This document shows, piece by piece, positions 26,054-38,810 of a stretch of DNA of 64,000 nucleotides. The notes beneath the pieces are model-generated. The model was given only the letters and a program-made list of their open reading frames with translations. It ran no database searches and was not told the origin of the DNA. Position numbers and translations under genes: made by a program. Source of the stretch: Trogon surrucura (taxonomy: Eukaryota; Chordata; Aves; Trogoniformes; Trogonidae); the NCBI GenBank assembly GCA_020746105.1, contig CM036617.1, positions 172,884,412-172,948,411 of the forward strand, read 5' to 3'. Position 1 is the stretch's first letter; every line of letters starts with the position of its first letter.

Positions 26054-27666
26054 TGCCAGAAGCACAACTCCTCCTTACGAATATATGATAAAATTATCAG
26101 CAGAAAACCAGCTAATAAATACTATAATCTAACTGTTTAATGATGCAGTCTGGGATTTTGTGTAATACCCTAAAATCTAAACTTTGGTACATAAGTACAA
26201 ATTACTACATTCACATTGCAATAAATCTGATTTATGCTGAAGGCGGAATCATATAACACTCCCTCCAGATGTTAAAAAAGCAAAACTAGCCAGCCCTGAA
26301 AAGGCAATCAGGCTTCACTGAGACATGTAGTTTAGACATTGCTATCATCCTCTACTAGCTGTGGTGGAAAAATAACCACAGAGACTGCTCAGCTGAGAAA
26401 TCCAGACAAGCAGCCATTGCCATCAGTGGAAAACACCAGTTTCCAAACACTGATAAACTTGTTATGATTCCATGACAGCCTTCCATAGCAAAATCTTTTA
26501 GTTGTAATGTCATGTTCTCCATTTGCAGTGTGAAGCCTTTAAAAAGCCGAGAGTTTAAGAAAAAACTCAAACCATTTTATTTCTGTTTCAGCCACTACCA
26601 ATCTGTATAAGTGTATAGGGGATGTAGTCTGAGAGTACGTATCACAGGCAGAAGATAATTAAAAATAAACTACCTGTAAATAGCATATTTCCTCAAGTCC
26701 TCGAGCTCTATTTCTTTTATTGAAATGCTGTGTAATGAAAGGTACATGCAAAATACATCTTCAAAAGAAGGGATGCTGGATTTGCTTTACTTTGTCCAAA
26801 AATCTGTTGGAGAAGTAAAGCTGTAAATCAATGAGTAATCTAATATTTACAAGGAACTTGGTGTATCCCCCAGAGGCTAGACCACAAATGTCTTCTCACT
26901 CCAAGCATAGCAATAAAAATCACACAGCCATGGTTACATGTGGTTTTGTCTGAATTGCTCTTCCTGCTCAAAAGCAAGCCTTGTCTTGATAAAAAGGCAA
27001 CTGGACATCTACTACTTTGCTGACTAACACCAGTTCCCTGCTGCTCTGCTACCTCTGCTTCAGAGCCCCAATATCATTTTGCACACAAGAGTTCTTAATA
27101 AAGTGTAATTTCTTCTTCATTGTTCTCAAGGGATCTGAAAATTTTTCTTTTCCTGTTGTTTTCTTCAACTTAGCAGAAAGGATGTTTTATGTAGCAAAGT
27201 GGACTTCCTTGGGTTTTTAGCAGATAAAGTAGAGCCCATTGAAGTTGCTTACATATAGGTTCACGTTTCCAAATTGATGTATCTTCAGATTATGTGAACT
27301 GTTACGTTCAATAATCAAACCTATCATGAGAACATTACTCCAGTTCTGAAAAATATTTTTTTCCAAATTTTTACAGTTAGGATGTTTTCATGTTATATGC
27401 ATAGTACACATTCCACTTTCCTGAAAAACTATGTCTTTGAACACTGTTGTAAAGTTTACTACAGCATTTCATGCCACTATAGTCCGCAATCTTTTGCTTC
27501 ACTTTTTCCTAGCTGTAATAACACTGTAGTTATTGTAATCAACAATGATGACTGTATGGGTAATCATGCCAACAGGAATGAATCTTCAGTACATTTATCG
27601 GCCTTGTGCAGGCTTAACTTGACATTTGAAACTAGGAAAGGTTTTACCATTTTTTTCTTTGTAGTT
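26054..27666. other. Noncoding sequence, nothing recognised
   Basis: 1.6 kb of AT-rich sequence. The right part (from about 27382) shares one open frame with the transposase-like relic at 27667, but the upstream residues are not recognisable. Confidence 0.45.
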
Positions 27667-27834
27667 AATACAGAAACCGTAATTAATGATTATGTAGCTG
27701 AGCCTCTGCAGCATCTTACAATTGATCCTCTATTACATTGGCAAAATAAGAGGATAATGTCGCCAGCATTTATGGAGTTGGCAGTAAAATGCTTGGCACT
27801 GCATCCCACTTGGGTTTCATTTGACAGAATTTGC
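27667..27834 (+). pseudogene. Probable relic of a hAT transposase C-terminal dimerisation region
   Basis: The plus-strand frame 27382-27837 (151 codons) ends in a segment resembling the hAT C-terminal dimerisation domain. Residues 114-120 read IDPLLHW, followed by SPAFMELAVKCLAL and a final VSFDRIC. The family pattern, as known from Charlie/ZBED-type proteins, is DPL-x-W, then a spaced P-x-L-x-x-L-A-x-x-x-L, then S-x-x-x-E-R-x-F. Spacing and hydrophobic positions match well, but the usual Ser-Glu-Arg-Val-Phe core is degraded to Ser-Phe-Asp-Arg-Ile-Cys and a stop follows immediately. The upstream 95 residues show no RNase-H-fold motif, and no terminal inverted repeats or target-site duplications were found. 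If real, it is an ancient fragment of a DNA transposon or a domesticated relative. The alternative is chance similarity in a short frame. Confidence 0.4.
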
Positions 27835-29719
27835 TAAAATGGCCTTGTTTAGGGCATAAGCTTCTAGAGTGGTTTGGTTTAATTAAAACAAATTCACACT
27901 CTTTTCCTTAGCTTTTAATATGGTTAAAGATAATTATATTGCTCCTTTTCTGTTGCTCCTGGATTTCAGAAAACCCCACAAGCTAATATTTTTACATATC
28001 TAAAGAACAATGCAGCAAAGTAATATATGCTGTAGCTAGGCTTCCTGTCTAGTAACTTATAGGACAAAATTGCCATCAAGCAAACGGAAACTCTCTTTCC
28101 GTGCTGTGAAACTGATAAAGTAATTTATTCAGGTCTTACTGAGGTAGAATAAGAAAAGATGTCAGTATGTCATGATTTCTTTGGGGGTATTTTTTCAATA
28201 ATTTTCAACCTAAGAGTAACAAAAATATGCATACATGTATGTGCATACTCTCTGAATAAACTCTGCTAGTCTTTGATCAAAAATACTGTTCATGCAGAAT
28301 TGGAGTCTCCCAAAATAGTGTGTGAATCAGATTAAACCTTCATAAATCATGTACTAAAATGTGATGCTATTGTTAACTTCTACTTTTAAAATCCATCTAT
28401 ACTAATCCTTCCTTGAAGATGGACCATGTCACTCACATCTGTAGTCTGGAAGTTGTAAAACATCTGAGAGTGCTCTTGCTGGGGTGGCAGACCCTTTCTT
28501 GGGGAGTTGGTTCATCTATTACCTCTCAGTATCTTTTGTGTCTGTGGGTCTCCGCTGAAAATTGCAATTTGAAACATATACATTTAGATGAAAGTAGCTG
28601 TATGACAGAAGCAGTTTTGCAGGACTATAAGAATGGTAAAAGGAAATAGAGGCTGAAGCTTACTACCCTCGTGCTGTCTGTCTGGATACCAGCTGTTTTC
28701 CAAAAGCCTCATGTCCATGGTTGTTGCTGAAGCTGCTGGAGCCAAGATCAACGCCTTTGCAGGATCTCAGTGCGGATCCAGGATGCTACGGATGCTACTA
28801 TGCACCACGTGGGCTTTCCTTTAGGGCTGGCTAAAAATATGAGCTGTGTGCGTGACCAGATTTGTCGTGGCATGAGCTGTGCTCTGCAGGCTGCTTTCTG
28901 AGCCGAGAGCAAGACTCCCTGGCTGCAGAAGCCAGTCAGTAGGAAGGCAGGGGACGAGGAGCTTGTGGCAAGTTAAATGATGACGTGTGAAAGGACTGGG
29001 AAAAGTGGTCCTTGACTTGCAGCTCTTGTGGAGTAGCTGAGTGACCAGTGTGCAGGGAGAGTGGAGGTTTTGCTCTTCAAGACAACTCAAATACAGGTTG
29101 TGCCTCAGCAAGCTAAATACTGTGACCCTATGTTGCCATGGACATGCGATTTGCTTCCTACCATAGCAAGTGTTCGTACATGTTTTATGGGTGCCATGGC
29201 TCACAGTGAAGAGAGAAAAGCCATAACTGTTGACATGCAGACTGTAGTACTCCTAGGCACCCTGAGGCTCCAATGTGCACTTTCTGGAAGGGTATGAGCA
29301 ATCCCCCTGCAACAGCAAGTCAGTGCCAGTGCAACCTTGGGGCACTTAATTTCCTCTTATTTATAAACAAACGATTTTTGACACATATCAGTTATGCGCC
29401 TTCACTGCTTCTGTTCCCTGCTAGAGTCTGCCACAGCCATGCAATGTAGCCTTGGCTGCATATTAGCCCCACTTTCCCCTCTGACCATCTCTGCACAGCT
29501 CCCAGCTGCTTCTCCTAAGCTCGCTTCCCCAGTTGTTCCTTTTGCTGAGCAAAAATACCAACATGGCACCTACAAATGAAGAAGCAAGGACAGAGGAACC
29601 AAGATCAAAAGAGCAACTAGGTAAAGTTAGTGACAACCTTTCTTGAGGGTGAAAGGAATAGTGGAAACATGAAGAAAACGGTTGATCTGTGACACAGGAT
29701 TGGGACACCTCCGTGTTAG
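27835..29719. other. Noncoding sequence, nothing recognised
   Basis: 1.9 kb without a recognisable element. A small direct repeat (ggatgctac twice) lies near 28780-28798. Overlapping short frames on both strands at 28821-29297 carry no known domain. Confidence 0.45.
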
Positions 29720-29885
29720 CATCCTGCTCAGATACAGAGTTTCTGTGTGATCTTGAACAAATTGTTCAGTCTCTTGGGGCATTATGATTATTCTCTATTT
29801 TACAATAATTTTGAAAAAATAATTGTATTAAAGACTGTGAGGTGCTCAAATAAATACTGCAGTAATAGGAGCCGCCTAAGAGATT
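29720..29885 (+). mobile_element. Ancient MIR/CORE-like SINE relic
   Basis: The order of phrases follows the amniote MIR-type SINE: 'ctgtgtgatcttgaacaaattgttcagtctct' (family form ctgtgtgaccttgggcaagttacttaacctct), an AT-rich 'attctctattttacaataat' stretch, then 'attaaagactgtgaggtgctca' and a 'ctgcagtaataggagcc' tail. I recall that last portion from sauropsid MIR-like copies. Divergence is heavy and the tRNA-like 5' head is not visible. No TSD can be seen. The match is from memory of consensus phrases, so the subfamily is not assigned. Confidence 0.55.
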
Positions 29886-30796
29886 GCTGTGGGTATTTAA
29901 GAAGTAGGATGAACATCTAACAGAATCCTCCTGTGCACAGGTGTGATCCTCTTCCCTCTGCCCTGTGCACCTTATGCTATTAAAAATACCCTTTTTTGCT
30001 GTTGTTCAGGTCCTGTTTTTTTCATCTGCTTAGATTTCCCTACCTGTCCTCCAAAACCAGTGCATCTGCCTTCTGACCTGCTGTCCCAAGTTGTACACGC
30101 ACTCCTCCATTTCTTGGATTCTTCTTTCTCAATTACAGTCACACATATTGCCCTTCACCTTGTCATTGCTGATGCTCTACTCTAATGATCTTTCAAACTT
30201 TGACAAGTACTATGCCCAGCAATCAAAGCTGTAGAACTGCTTCTAAACCAAGAAACATCTCTTTTTTTTCAACAGCAAAAAACACATAAGCTCTCAGGAG
30301 AGGTGGACAGGAGCAAGAAGCATCTGGATCCCTCAGATATCTAGCACAGGTTGAGTTTTGAAGTATCTGAAACAATTCAGCATGTACCTCCTGCATCGCC
30401 CAAATTAGTGTAACGGAGGTTTCCCTTAATCTTCCCTCACGCAGCAAACCTTGCATAGTCCATGCAGTAAGGGTGTGTTTCCTTCAATGACTTTTTTGAT
30501 GTTGGTTTTTCCACAGAACTGTTGGTGCTAGGGCTTTAGTGGATGAACTAATCCAAACCTTCCCTACAGGAACTGTGCCCTGACTTCTGCCTAGGCACTT
30601 TGGACCCAGTGCTGCAGGCTCTGGATTGCTGCAGCTGAAACACAGGTAGGAGACACTTCCCAACAAGTCTCTCCAGTACTAAAGTAAAAAAAAGAGAAAA
30701 CAACCAAACAACAAGCCGAAACAAAACACCCCAAAAAACCCATGGGAGAGAGAGTATCTGAGGAAGGATAGGTTTGTCAGAAAGATTTTATGTGTC
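29886..30796. other. Noncoding sequence, nothing recognised
   Basis: 0.9 kb with short frames only. A-rich sequence is at 30684-30740. Confidence 0.45.
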
Positions 30797-30934
30797 CTCC
30801 CTGGAAACACTCAAGGCCAGGCTGGATGGGGCTTTGAGCAACCTGGTCTAGTTGAAGATGTCCCTGCCCATGGCAGGGGGGATGGAATTACATGATCTTT
30901 AAGGACCCTTCCAACCCAAACCACTCTATGATTT
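30797..30934 (+). mobile_element. CR1 LINE 3' tip
   Basis: Plus-strand CR1 3' end of about 140 bp. It begins in the last ORF2 codons ('cctccctggaaacactcaaggccaggctgga', the ...LETLKARLD... end) and passes the CR1 3'UTR signature 'gagcaacctggtctagttgaa', 'tccctgcccatggcagggggg' and 'gatctttaaggacccttccaaccc'. It ends in 'ctatgatt'. The inverted 'ccctgccc...ggcaggg' stem-loop typical of the CR1 3'UTR is preserved. The octamer tail is reduced to one unit. Confidence 0.9.
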
Positions 30935-33900
30935 CTCAGTTGTAATACAAAGTCTTAAAAAACAGTGCTACTGAAACTTTTTCAAGCTTTTCAAGAACTT
31001 TCTTCCAAAATTATTTGCCTCTTCTTTGCTATTCACTGTTAACATACATTACAGAATTTGTTTGCTGTTCTCATATTCCAAAGACATACATTTCAATTTA
31101 CATTCATATTTTTATTCTCGGATTATTTTCTTATCTCCCTAGAGCTGATACTTTGTTTATTTCTATGCAGTGTGATTGCATGGGGATTTCTTTAATACAT
31201 TTTTTACTTGCTTTCATTTTCTATTTTTTGGCTTCCCCAATTTGTTGCTTCACTGCATTTTTCATCTTTGAATCTCTTAATTTCCTTCCACTTCCATTTA
31301 TTTTTGTTTTCTCTATTTCTCCATTCACTTTCACTGTTATTACTTTTTTATTATTATTATTCCTCTTTATTCTGTGTCTTTATGTGTGTATTTGTTTTCC
31401 ATTTTCTTGACTTTCCTGTCTTTTTTTCATGATAACTACAGGAATTGTTTATTCATAGCATACTTTCATTTAAATGCTGTACAAAGTTATTGCAGTATTT
31501 TGTCTGATCAAAGTGTCAAAATACTAAAAGCAGCACTGTGGATTGCATTAGGGGCTCAAATAGGATCCACCTTGTTCATACCTGAAGGCTGATTTTTTAA
31601 AGACAACATTCCTTTCCTAACTTACAGTACCAACTATGTGGGGAAGAAGCACATGAAAAGGTTTGTTTGGTTTCATTTTATGTGTTTTAGGACAACAGCT
31701 GATCCTTTCTTCATTTTTAATTTTTGGTTTGTTGCAAGAAGCTGATACAGGAGAGAGATGGAGTTTACCAGGACACTGATAACTGGATGAATGAAGGAGA
31801 TTTAGCACATTTGGGGAACCAGGAACACCAAATCTGGAATTTCAGCTCTGTCTTAAAATACTGCTACGGTCACAGAGGAATTCAAAGAAAAGAGGTCAGG
31901 TAACCTCACTGTTTGGAGTAAACTTTTCCATTTGATGCTGAAATGACTTATTATTTGTGCTTGAGCTTAGCATGCAGGTCGGATTGCTATTCCTCTAGGA
32001 TGTAAAGTTATTCTTGTGTATACAGAAAGTCAATATTCACTCTGAGTAAATCAACCACAATATTTACAACAGTGTAGCCCTTTGACCAGCTCTAGTTTAG
32101 ACAAATGAGGTTTTCAGTTACTGAATCGGACTCCTATATTATTGTTTTGGCTCTGGTACATTGTGATGCTGTTGACTGAAGTTATAAATGTGTTATAAAC
32201 AAGTTTCTTCTTCTTGGGAAACTCATATATTTAATATTGGATCATAACCTACCAGAAAGTAAGCAGACAAATTCAAATTGTCTTGAAAGCATCATTTATT
32301 CTTTTTCCTTAGTTTATGATTAATCAAAATATTTTGACTCACATTTGATCTTCTTCTATATTTTTTACGCTTTAATCTGGTCTGAATATAGTGTTGAACC
32401 TGTTACGAGGAAGAAATTAGATTAAGTTCCTTGCAACCTGATTTTTTCTTTTATTCTTTGATTCTATGCATTTATAAAATTCAAAAGCCATTTCATAAAG
32501 AGAAATCAGAATATTTCAGACCTGGAAAGAGAATATTTTGAAAGTATGAAAATTTTATTACCTAAAAGTCCTCCTCTCATCCCCTCCCTCAGGTTTCAGT
32601 GAAACCAACAAATTTATCTAATCATTTTTTCTTTCATTAAAATTGTGTTTTCCAATAGGAAGCTACTTCTAGGAGCAAATATACATACTAATAACTTCAG
32701 TTTTATCCCAGTCCTTCAGTTTTATCCCAGCATAAGTAATCTGAGAAGCTTGAGCTACTACTTCTTCCTACAGTTCAGAAATCGTAATTCTTCCTAAAGT
32801 TTATGCTGTATTTGCATATTCATAGTTCTTTGTAGTTTTGCCTGTCCCTAACATATCTGCCAGGTAAGGGTAAGTGTGTGCCACCACTAATATTCATGAA
32901 TAAATAGTGATTTCAGGACTTACTCTGCATCTGCTTACTTCACTAGAAGCAAAATCAGACTCTTCTGTTTGCACTTCATATAAAATGTCAGCTGTATATT
33001 ATGTATGCATAGTGTGATCTAAAAGCAGCTCCCATGGGATTTACCTCACTAGAACAGGGGCTAGCTAGGACATAGCAGTATAATAAAACATAGTGTGTAA
33101 AAGAGTAGCAAAACCAATGAACAGATTTACAGAAATTTATTTTTATGCATATTATTAAAAAGCCAGAACATATTTGATCAGTGATGGGGAAACTTCAAAA
33201 ATTAGATGCCTATTCTAATCCAAGAAATCAGTTGAATGTATTATATAAATGATTTTTCAAATATCTCACTCTGGATTTCTTGTGAAGTTGCCACATTTCT
33301 GCAGAACAAAGATTTAGTGTTTCTAAAGACTATTTTCTTAAGATGGAGATTAATTTAGTTCATGTTTGGGTGAAAGTTCAGTTCAGTGTTTATCTTATTC
33401 AAAATGCCTCACTCATATCCTGACAAACAAATTAAAATGATTTTGCATGAAACAAATCTCTGCTGCAAGGAAAAAGTAATAAAAAAAAGAGAGATGCTGC
33501 TCAGCATTTGCAGAATCTCTAGGCTTATAATTTATTTGAGTGACATAGAGGGTGAGCTGAAGATTAGCAAATTCATGACAGATTCAAAAGAAAGCTGATC
33601 ATATTTCAGAGAGTGGTTAACGTGTACACTGTTGATGAGGAGACCTCAGGTCAAAATGATCTATGATGATACTTGTTCCACTGACAAATCTTAAATGGAA
33701 AAGCAGGGGAGAAATTATATCATCTCTGAAGAGATTCAACTGAAGTGTCCCATGCAATTAAAAAAAAAAAAAAAGGAAAAACTAATATTGAAGATTAAGT
33801 GATAAACCTACATTGCCTTTCAATTTCTAGTGCATATAAGCCTTGCAATCGGTTTAATGGAAGGATATTCTAGAGGGCATGGAATTATGCCAGAATAGGG

Positions 33901-35070
33901 TCTGTGAAATTTTCCTGCAATATTTTCCCTTCCTTTTATGTTTTATAAGAACTAAACCAAGCTGAAATTACCCTACACCTAAATCACTAGTTTTTGGCTA
34001 CAGTGTAGCGCTGATGTTCAGGTTTACAAACATGTCAAACTGGACTGCCATAACTGTAAGTGAAGCCTTGGGCCTTCACAAAGGACAAACTCCTAGTGAA
34101 AGCAGAAGGAAAGCAAGCTTCTACTTGTTTTTTTAGGGCATAAAGGGCAGAAGAACTTCAAAGTTAAACTTGCAGGGCTTGAAAGAATCAGATAAGTACT
34201 TTTCCAGCAAGGCTTTAGTAACTACAGGAATTGAAATTTCCAAACTCAAATTAGAAGACAGCATCCTCCCCCCTCCTTCTGTCACCTAAATTTCAAGACA
34301 TCTAAACTTCATTGCATGCTTCATACTCAGGAGTTGTTTTAGGTACTCATGCCTTCTGCATATGTCTGTTGTGTGTATATCAAGAACTAGCACACATCCC
34401 ACACCTGCTGAAGACTTCGCTCTTCAGGGGTATTCAACATACTTCCCAAGTAACAAAGAGGTCCATTTCTTTACAACTGAGGCGGCAGAAGTGGATGGGT
34501 TTTGGCGGCAGAATCGGAAACATCACTTTAAATTCTGCTGAATCTGCAATTTGAGCCGAGTCCAACCCACCTATCCAAGAGACTAATGTAACACTGATGG
34601 TATGAGTAGCCTGGGGACATGCTGTTTCTTACGCACTATGTAGCAAAAACCTTGAGTGACTTTGTTTACAGAGAAGAAAATACAGCAGGGATTACTGGTG
34701 GGATGTGGGGTGGTTTTTTGGAGTCTTGGACAGTAATTCTGAATTTCTCACACTGTTATTAGCCAGTAGACTAAAAAGGCTGAAAAGCCTTCACAGCAGG
34801 AGCTGGGACCAGAAATGTGCTTTTCAAATCGAATACCTTATTTTCAGTACTCAAAACTGTTTTCTTACATACTCTTTCTCTCTGGTCTGTGTTATCTGGT
34901 ATTTATTCATGCAGAATAGCTTAGCTTCACTGTAGCTTAAAGTTTGACCTTGCCTGAGTGTCCTGTAGGCTGATGCTTAGGGCATTGTCTAGGTAGAATG
35001 AAACTGAAGCCAAAGGTGGCTCTAAGTGTCAGGGCTTTTTAACCAAACTAATATGAGAAGACTGCTACCA
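30935..35070. other. Noncoding sequence, including a pyrimidine-rich patch
   Basis: 4.1 kb. The part at 31015-31435 is T/C-rich, so plus-strand frames there (for example 31015-31410) read as strings of Leu, Phe and Ile. That is compositional and not a membrane protein. A 17-bp unit (cttcagttttatcccag) is directly duplicated at 32695-32711 and 32714-32730. A 15-bp A run is at 33760-33774. No exon or repeat family was recognised. Confidence 0.5.
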
Positions 35071-35124
35071 GGTGGATGATCTCTAAGGTCCCTTCCAACC
35101 TAGGCCATTCTATGTTTCTATGAC
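35071..35124 (+). mobile_element. CR1 LINE extreme 3' tip
   Basis: About 54 bp with 'ggtggatgatctctaaggtcccttccaacct', then 'ccattctatg' and 'tctatgact'. This is the last part of the CR1 3'UTR plus a degenerate octamer tail, on the plus strand. It is a severely 5'-truncated insertion. Confidence 0.8.
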
Positions 35125-35574
35125 TGTCAGCGAGTTCTGCTACTGATAAAAGAAAGGCTGGATAAACCTATTCTCAGGGAAAAAAAAAAAAAAATCTTGT
35201 CTGTGGGTTCAGAACTGATAAAAATATCCTGAAGGTCTGAATCTGAAGCCTGAACCACAAGGACGGTCAATCTTTCAGACATTTCTCTTAAAACTTTGAT
35301 GGGCTAATTCTAGGCACTCAGGGTTTGTTTGATATACAGCAAACAGAAGCACTGTTTGCTTCCCATGAAGTTTGTAGATATCTAGGACTCCTCCATCAAG
35401 GTTCAGGACCCTTTTAAGGGGATGGTAGGGTTAACACCTGAAACTTAACCAATATCCTAACTAATTTTTAGACATTTGTGACAGCTAGTGTATCTCTCTT
35501 TTTAGGATTTCTGCCAAAGCAATTGAAATTTGGTGCTTACGTTCTCCAGGTGCTTTCCAAATCCAACTAGGCAC
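35125..35574. other. Spacer upstream of the plus-strand CR1
   Basis: 450 bp with a 15-bp A run at 35180-35194. No element recognised. Confidence 0.45.
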
Positions 35575-36760
35575 ATCTAGTGGTGGATGTGGTCTACCTT
35601 GACTTCAGTAAAGCATTTGACACAGTCTCCCACAGCATCCTTGCTGCTAAACTGAGGAAGTGTGGTCTAGACTCTCAGGTAGTGAGGTGGACCGCGAACT
35701 GGCTAAGGGGAAGAAGCCAAAGAGTTGTGGTCAATGGGATGGAGTCTGGTTGGAGGCCTGTATCCAGTGGAGTCCCTCAGGGGTCGGTACTGGGACCAGT
35801 ATTATTCAATATATTCATCAATGACTTGGATGAGGGACTAGAGAGTACTATCAGCAAGTTTGCTGATGACACCAAGCTGGGAGGAGTGGCTGACACGCCA
35901 GAAGGCTGTGCTGCCATCCAGCGAGACCTGGACAGGCTGGAGCGTTGGGCGGGGAAAAATTTAATGAAATATAACAAGGGTAAATGTAGAGTCTTGCATC
36001 TGGGTAGGAACAACCCCAGGTTCCAGTATAAGTTGGGGAATGACTTATTAGAGAGCGGTGTAGGGGAAAGTGACCTGGGAGTCTTGGTGGACAGCAGGAT
36101 GACCATGAGCCAGCAGTGTGCACTTGTGGCCAGGAAGGCCAATAGCATCCTGGGGTGTGTTAGAAGAGAGGTGGTTAGTAGGTCGAGAGAGGTTCTCCTG
36201 CCCCTCTACTCTGCCCTGGTGAGACCCCATCTGGAATATTGTGTCCAGTTCTGGGCCCCTCAGTTCAAGAAAGACAGGGAAGTGCTGGAGAGAGTCCAAC
36301 ACAGGGCAACTAGGATGATTAAGGGAGTGGAGCATCTCCCTTATGAGAAAAGACTGAGGGAGCTGGGGCTCTTTAGTTTGGAGAAGAGGAGGCTGAGGGG
36401 TGACCTCATTAATGTTTACAAATATATCAAGGGTGAGTGTCACGAGGATGGAGCCAGGCTCTTCTCGGTGACAACCAATGATAGGACAAGGGGTAATGGG
36501 CTGAAACTGGAACATAAGAGGTTCCGCTTAAACTCGAGAAGAAACTTCTTCTCAGTGAGGGTGACGGAGCCCTGGAACAGGCTGCCCAGGGAGTTTGTGG
36601 AGTCTCCTTCTCTGGAGACATTCAAGACCTGCCTGGACATGTTCCTATGTAGCATAATCTAGGCATTCCTGCTCTGGCAGGGGGATTGGACTTGATGATC
36701 TTTCGAGGTCCCTTCCAATCCCTAACATTCTATGATTCTATGATTCTATGATTCTATGAT
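35575..36760 (+). mobile_element. CR1 LINE, 5'-truncated, relatively young
   Basis: An approximately 1.19-kb plus-strand insertion. It enters CR1 sequence inside ORF2 just before RT motif A and runs through an uninterrupted reverse-transcriptase and C-terminal frame. A short 3'UTR follows (36663-36726, with 'ctctggcagggggattggact' and 'gatctttcgaggtcccttcc'). It ends in four tandem ATTCTATG-type octamers at 36728-36760. The long intact frame and clean octamer tail mark it as one of the younger insertions in the window. It lacks the 5'UTR, ORF1, the endonuclease domain and the N-terminal RT motifs, so it cannot mobilise itself. It faces another young CR1 (38811-39964) across about 2 kb. Confidence 0.96.
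35580..36662 (+). CDS. CR1 ORF2p fragment: reverse transcriptase and C-terminal part
   Basis: 360 codons, open to the TAA/TAG stop after the SII end. The catalytic palm is visible. Motif [13 protein letters not shown], is at residues 7-18 (Asp8 is the first catalytic acidic residue). Motif [18 protein letters not shown], is at about 63-79. Motif C, FADDT, is at 94-98 with the Asp96-Asp97 pair. Then come a thumb-like region and the conserved CR1 C-terminus ([44 protein letters not shown]). The protein normally nicks target DNA and copies its own RNA at the break. Here the endonuclease domain and the first RT motifs are missing through 5' truncation. The first codon is GTG inside the RT and is not a real start. 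No stop or frameshift is seen. It is a non-functional remnant, not a host gene. Confidence 0.93.
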   Translation: MVDVVYLDFSKAFDTVSHSILAAKLRKCGLDSQVVRWTANWLRGRSQRVVVNGMESGWRPVSSGVPQGSVLGPVLFNIFINDLDEGLESTISKFADDTKLGGVADTPEGCAAIQRDLDRLERWAGKNLMKYNKGKCRVLHLGRNNPRFQYKLGNDLLESGVGESDLGVLVDSRMTMSQQCALVARKANSILGCVRREVVSRSREVLLPLYSALVRPHLEYCVQFWAPQFKKDREVLERVQHRATRMIKGVEHLPYEKRLRELGLFSLEKRRLRGDLINVYKYIKGECHEDGARLFSVTTNDRTRGNGLKLEHKRFRLNSRRNFFSVRVTEPWNRLPREFVESPSLETFKTCLDMFLCSII

Positions 36761-38810
36761 CTACCAGCACCAAAGATAGCTTTGCAACTTTGATTGTAGG
36801 TCTGTGCTGAAAAGTGAAAACTTTGTTAATGTCCAGACCCAGCGAAATATCTTAAAGATCAAAATTACTCATACTAAGTCTCAGATTCAATAAGGAATAT
36901 TCACTTATGTTTGCTATTCATATTCTTTTGAAAACACAAAATAATGTATCTCTTCATCCAGAAAAGTGCATGAGAATCTCTGCAGAAATAAGCATAGCAA
37001 TTAGTAATGCTGCTGCGTTTTTATAACACTCTGCAGCTAGCATTGGCCTGGAGAAGAAAGGGTGCCTGGGACTTCCTTCTCACAAATCTCTGCTTGGCTG
37101 TTGCATCTGCCCACTAGCTTTTACCTTAATTTAAAGAAGCCTGCAAGGTTTTAAGCCTACCCTATTTTCCCATCAAACACAATAGCTTCCTGAGAGAAGA
37201 TGTACGGCACCACAAATGGAGCAAATGACTTAAAAAACATCCCAGCAACTTGCAGTATGTGACCAATAGGGTATTCTCTCAGGGTACCTATGGTCTGAAT
37301 TGATAGCTGCTTCATGGCATAAGGTGGCATAAAAAGGAAAAGAGACGTGTCCCCTGGGGGCTGTAATAGCTTATATGCATGGTCTTATATATATATGTGG
37401 TTGTCAATGTTTGCGTCAATAAAGATCTCTGAAAAACCTGCAGCCTGAACTTCAAAGTGATGTAAGCAGGATCAGATAAACAGTTACATGAGGTAACCAA
37501 GAGTATGTGATGGCTCTGTTGCCATCTCTTTACATTGAAAATTCCTGCAACTGAAAGAGGACATTCATCCCAACTCAGTGAAAATACAGAACTACATGTC
37601 TCTGACCTTGTTTCAGCCATACTAGTTCTGAAATCCTGTGTGTTTCACCCAGCTGTAACAGACATTTATTAAGTTTGGCTGCTTGCACGGTTTTATTTGG
37701 GGTTTTCTTGTGGGGAAGGGGGGCATGGCAGGGGTTAGGGGAGAAGTTATGAATTGGGTTTTTTTGCTTTAATGACAAGTTTCACCTCTTAGCCTTCTGT
37801 GCTCTACTCTGCAGGTTTGCTATTTCTGTAATTTCTCTCCTTTGTCATCTTGCAGATTCGCCAGTGCAGGATTGATGTCATAAAATTTAAGGGCACTGGT
37901 TCACTTGCTCAGCTGGAGCATGGATTTTAGAGGAAGAGTGAAGCTAGTAGAGATATCTAAGACCTGAATAATAAAATGTCCCTTCATCTGTGTACTTAAT
38001 TAGCTGCTTTCCTCATGATTACAAAGATCAGTACCCAGGAAGAGAGGAGCTTTTAGGTGTCAGCAGGTTAACTCCACACCAGAGGATTAGACAGGACCCA
38101 AACTGTGATGCTTAGTGTTCTCATTTCCAGGACAGTGCTGGCATCCAGTACTCATCTATTCTGCTCTGCACAGAGGTGAAACATTCGTGAGACTGAAAGC
38201 TCTGAGTTAATCCATAAAAAGAGTCATTTTGGATGGATTTTGGCAGGTTGCTGAGTTAAAAAAGGCAAACATGAATATGTAATAAATGATAAATTTTTCC
38301 TCCTCCTGTGTTATCAGTGGTGACTATATTGCTTTGTCATACAACTGCTGCAAAGGCTAATCCTCCACACTTGCAAAATCTTCTTATTCTAGCTGCCATG
38401 GCCCTGCTGAAGCCAGGGCTTATGTTCCTAAAAATAGGAGCAGGATTACTTAGGTTGCAGTCCACCAAAGTAGTTTAAAGGTTTTCAAGCGTGGAGTGAG
38501 GAGAGAAAATAAAAATATTATTCTAAACTATCAGAGCTCAAAATTACCATTTTAATCAACTTGAATTAAAGTCTTCATACATTCCCAGTACAAAGGTTTC
38601 CAGCATGAATGAATGCTGGAAGCCTTATGAAAATGAACCACCCATGAGGCACTTATTTTAACTCTTTACCTCACACTTTTCATATCTGTCTCAGAACCTT
38701 CTGCCTTTAGTTTATTGATTTTGACTTTACAGCAGCTGAGTAGGGGCTTTAAGGAGGACTTAGGCACTTGCAGCTGTAATTGCAATTCTGACAACCCCTA
38801 CTTGCATATC
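36761..38810. other. Unique spacer between two convergent CR1 copies
   Basis: About 2.05 kb separating the 3' ends of the plus-strand CR1 (ends 36760) and the minus-strand CR1 (starts 38811). A short TA run is at 37387-37397. No exon or other repeat is recognised. Confidence 0.5.

Noticed and set aside
25882..26067. Minus-strand Tyr/Ile/Phe repeat protein
   Set aside because: It is a translation of the AT low-complexity tract.
31015..31432. Hydrophobic frames resembling a multi-pass membrane protein
   Set aside because: The stretch is T/C-rich, so Leu, Phe and Ile strings follow from composition. Two frames show the same character.
35777..36655. Several minus-strand frames of 64-155 codons
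   Set aside because: They are shadows of the CR1 reverse-transcriptase frame on the plus strand. The same applies to plus-strand frames at 38923-40044 over the minus-strand CR1.
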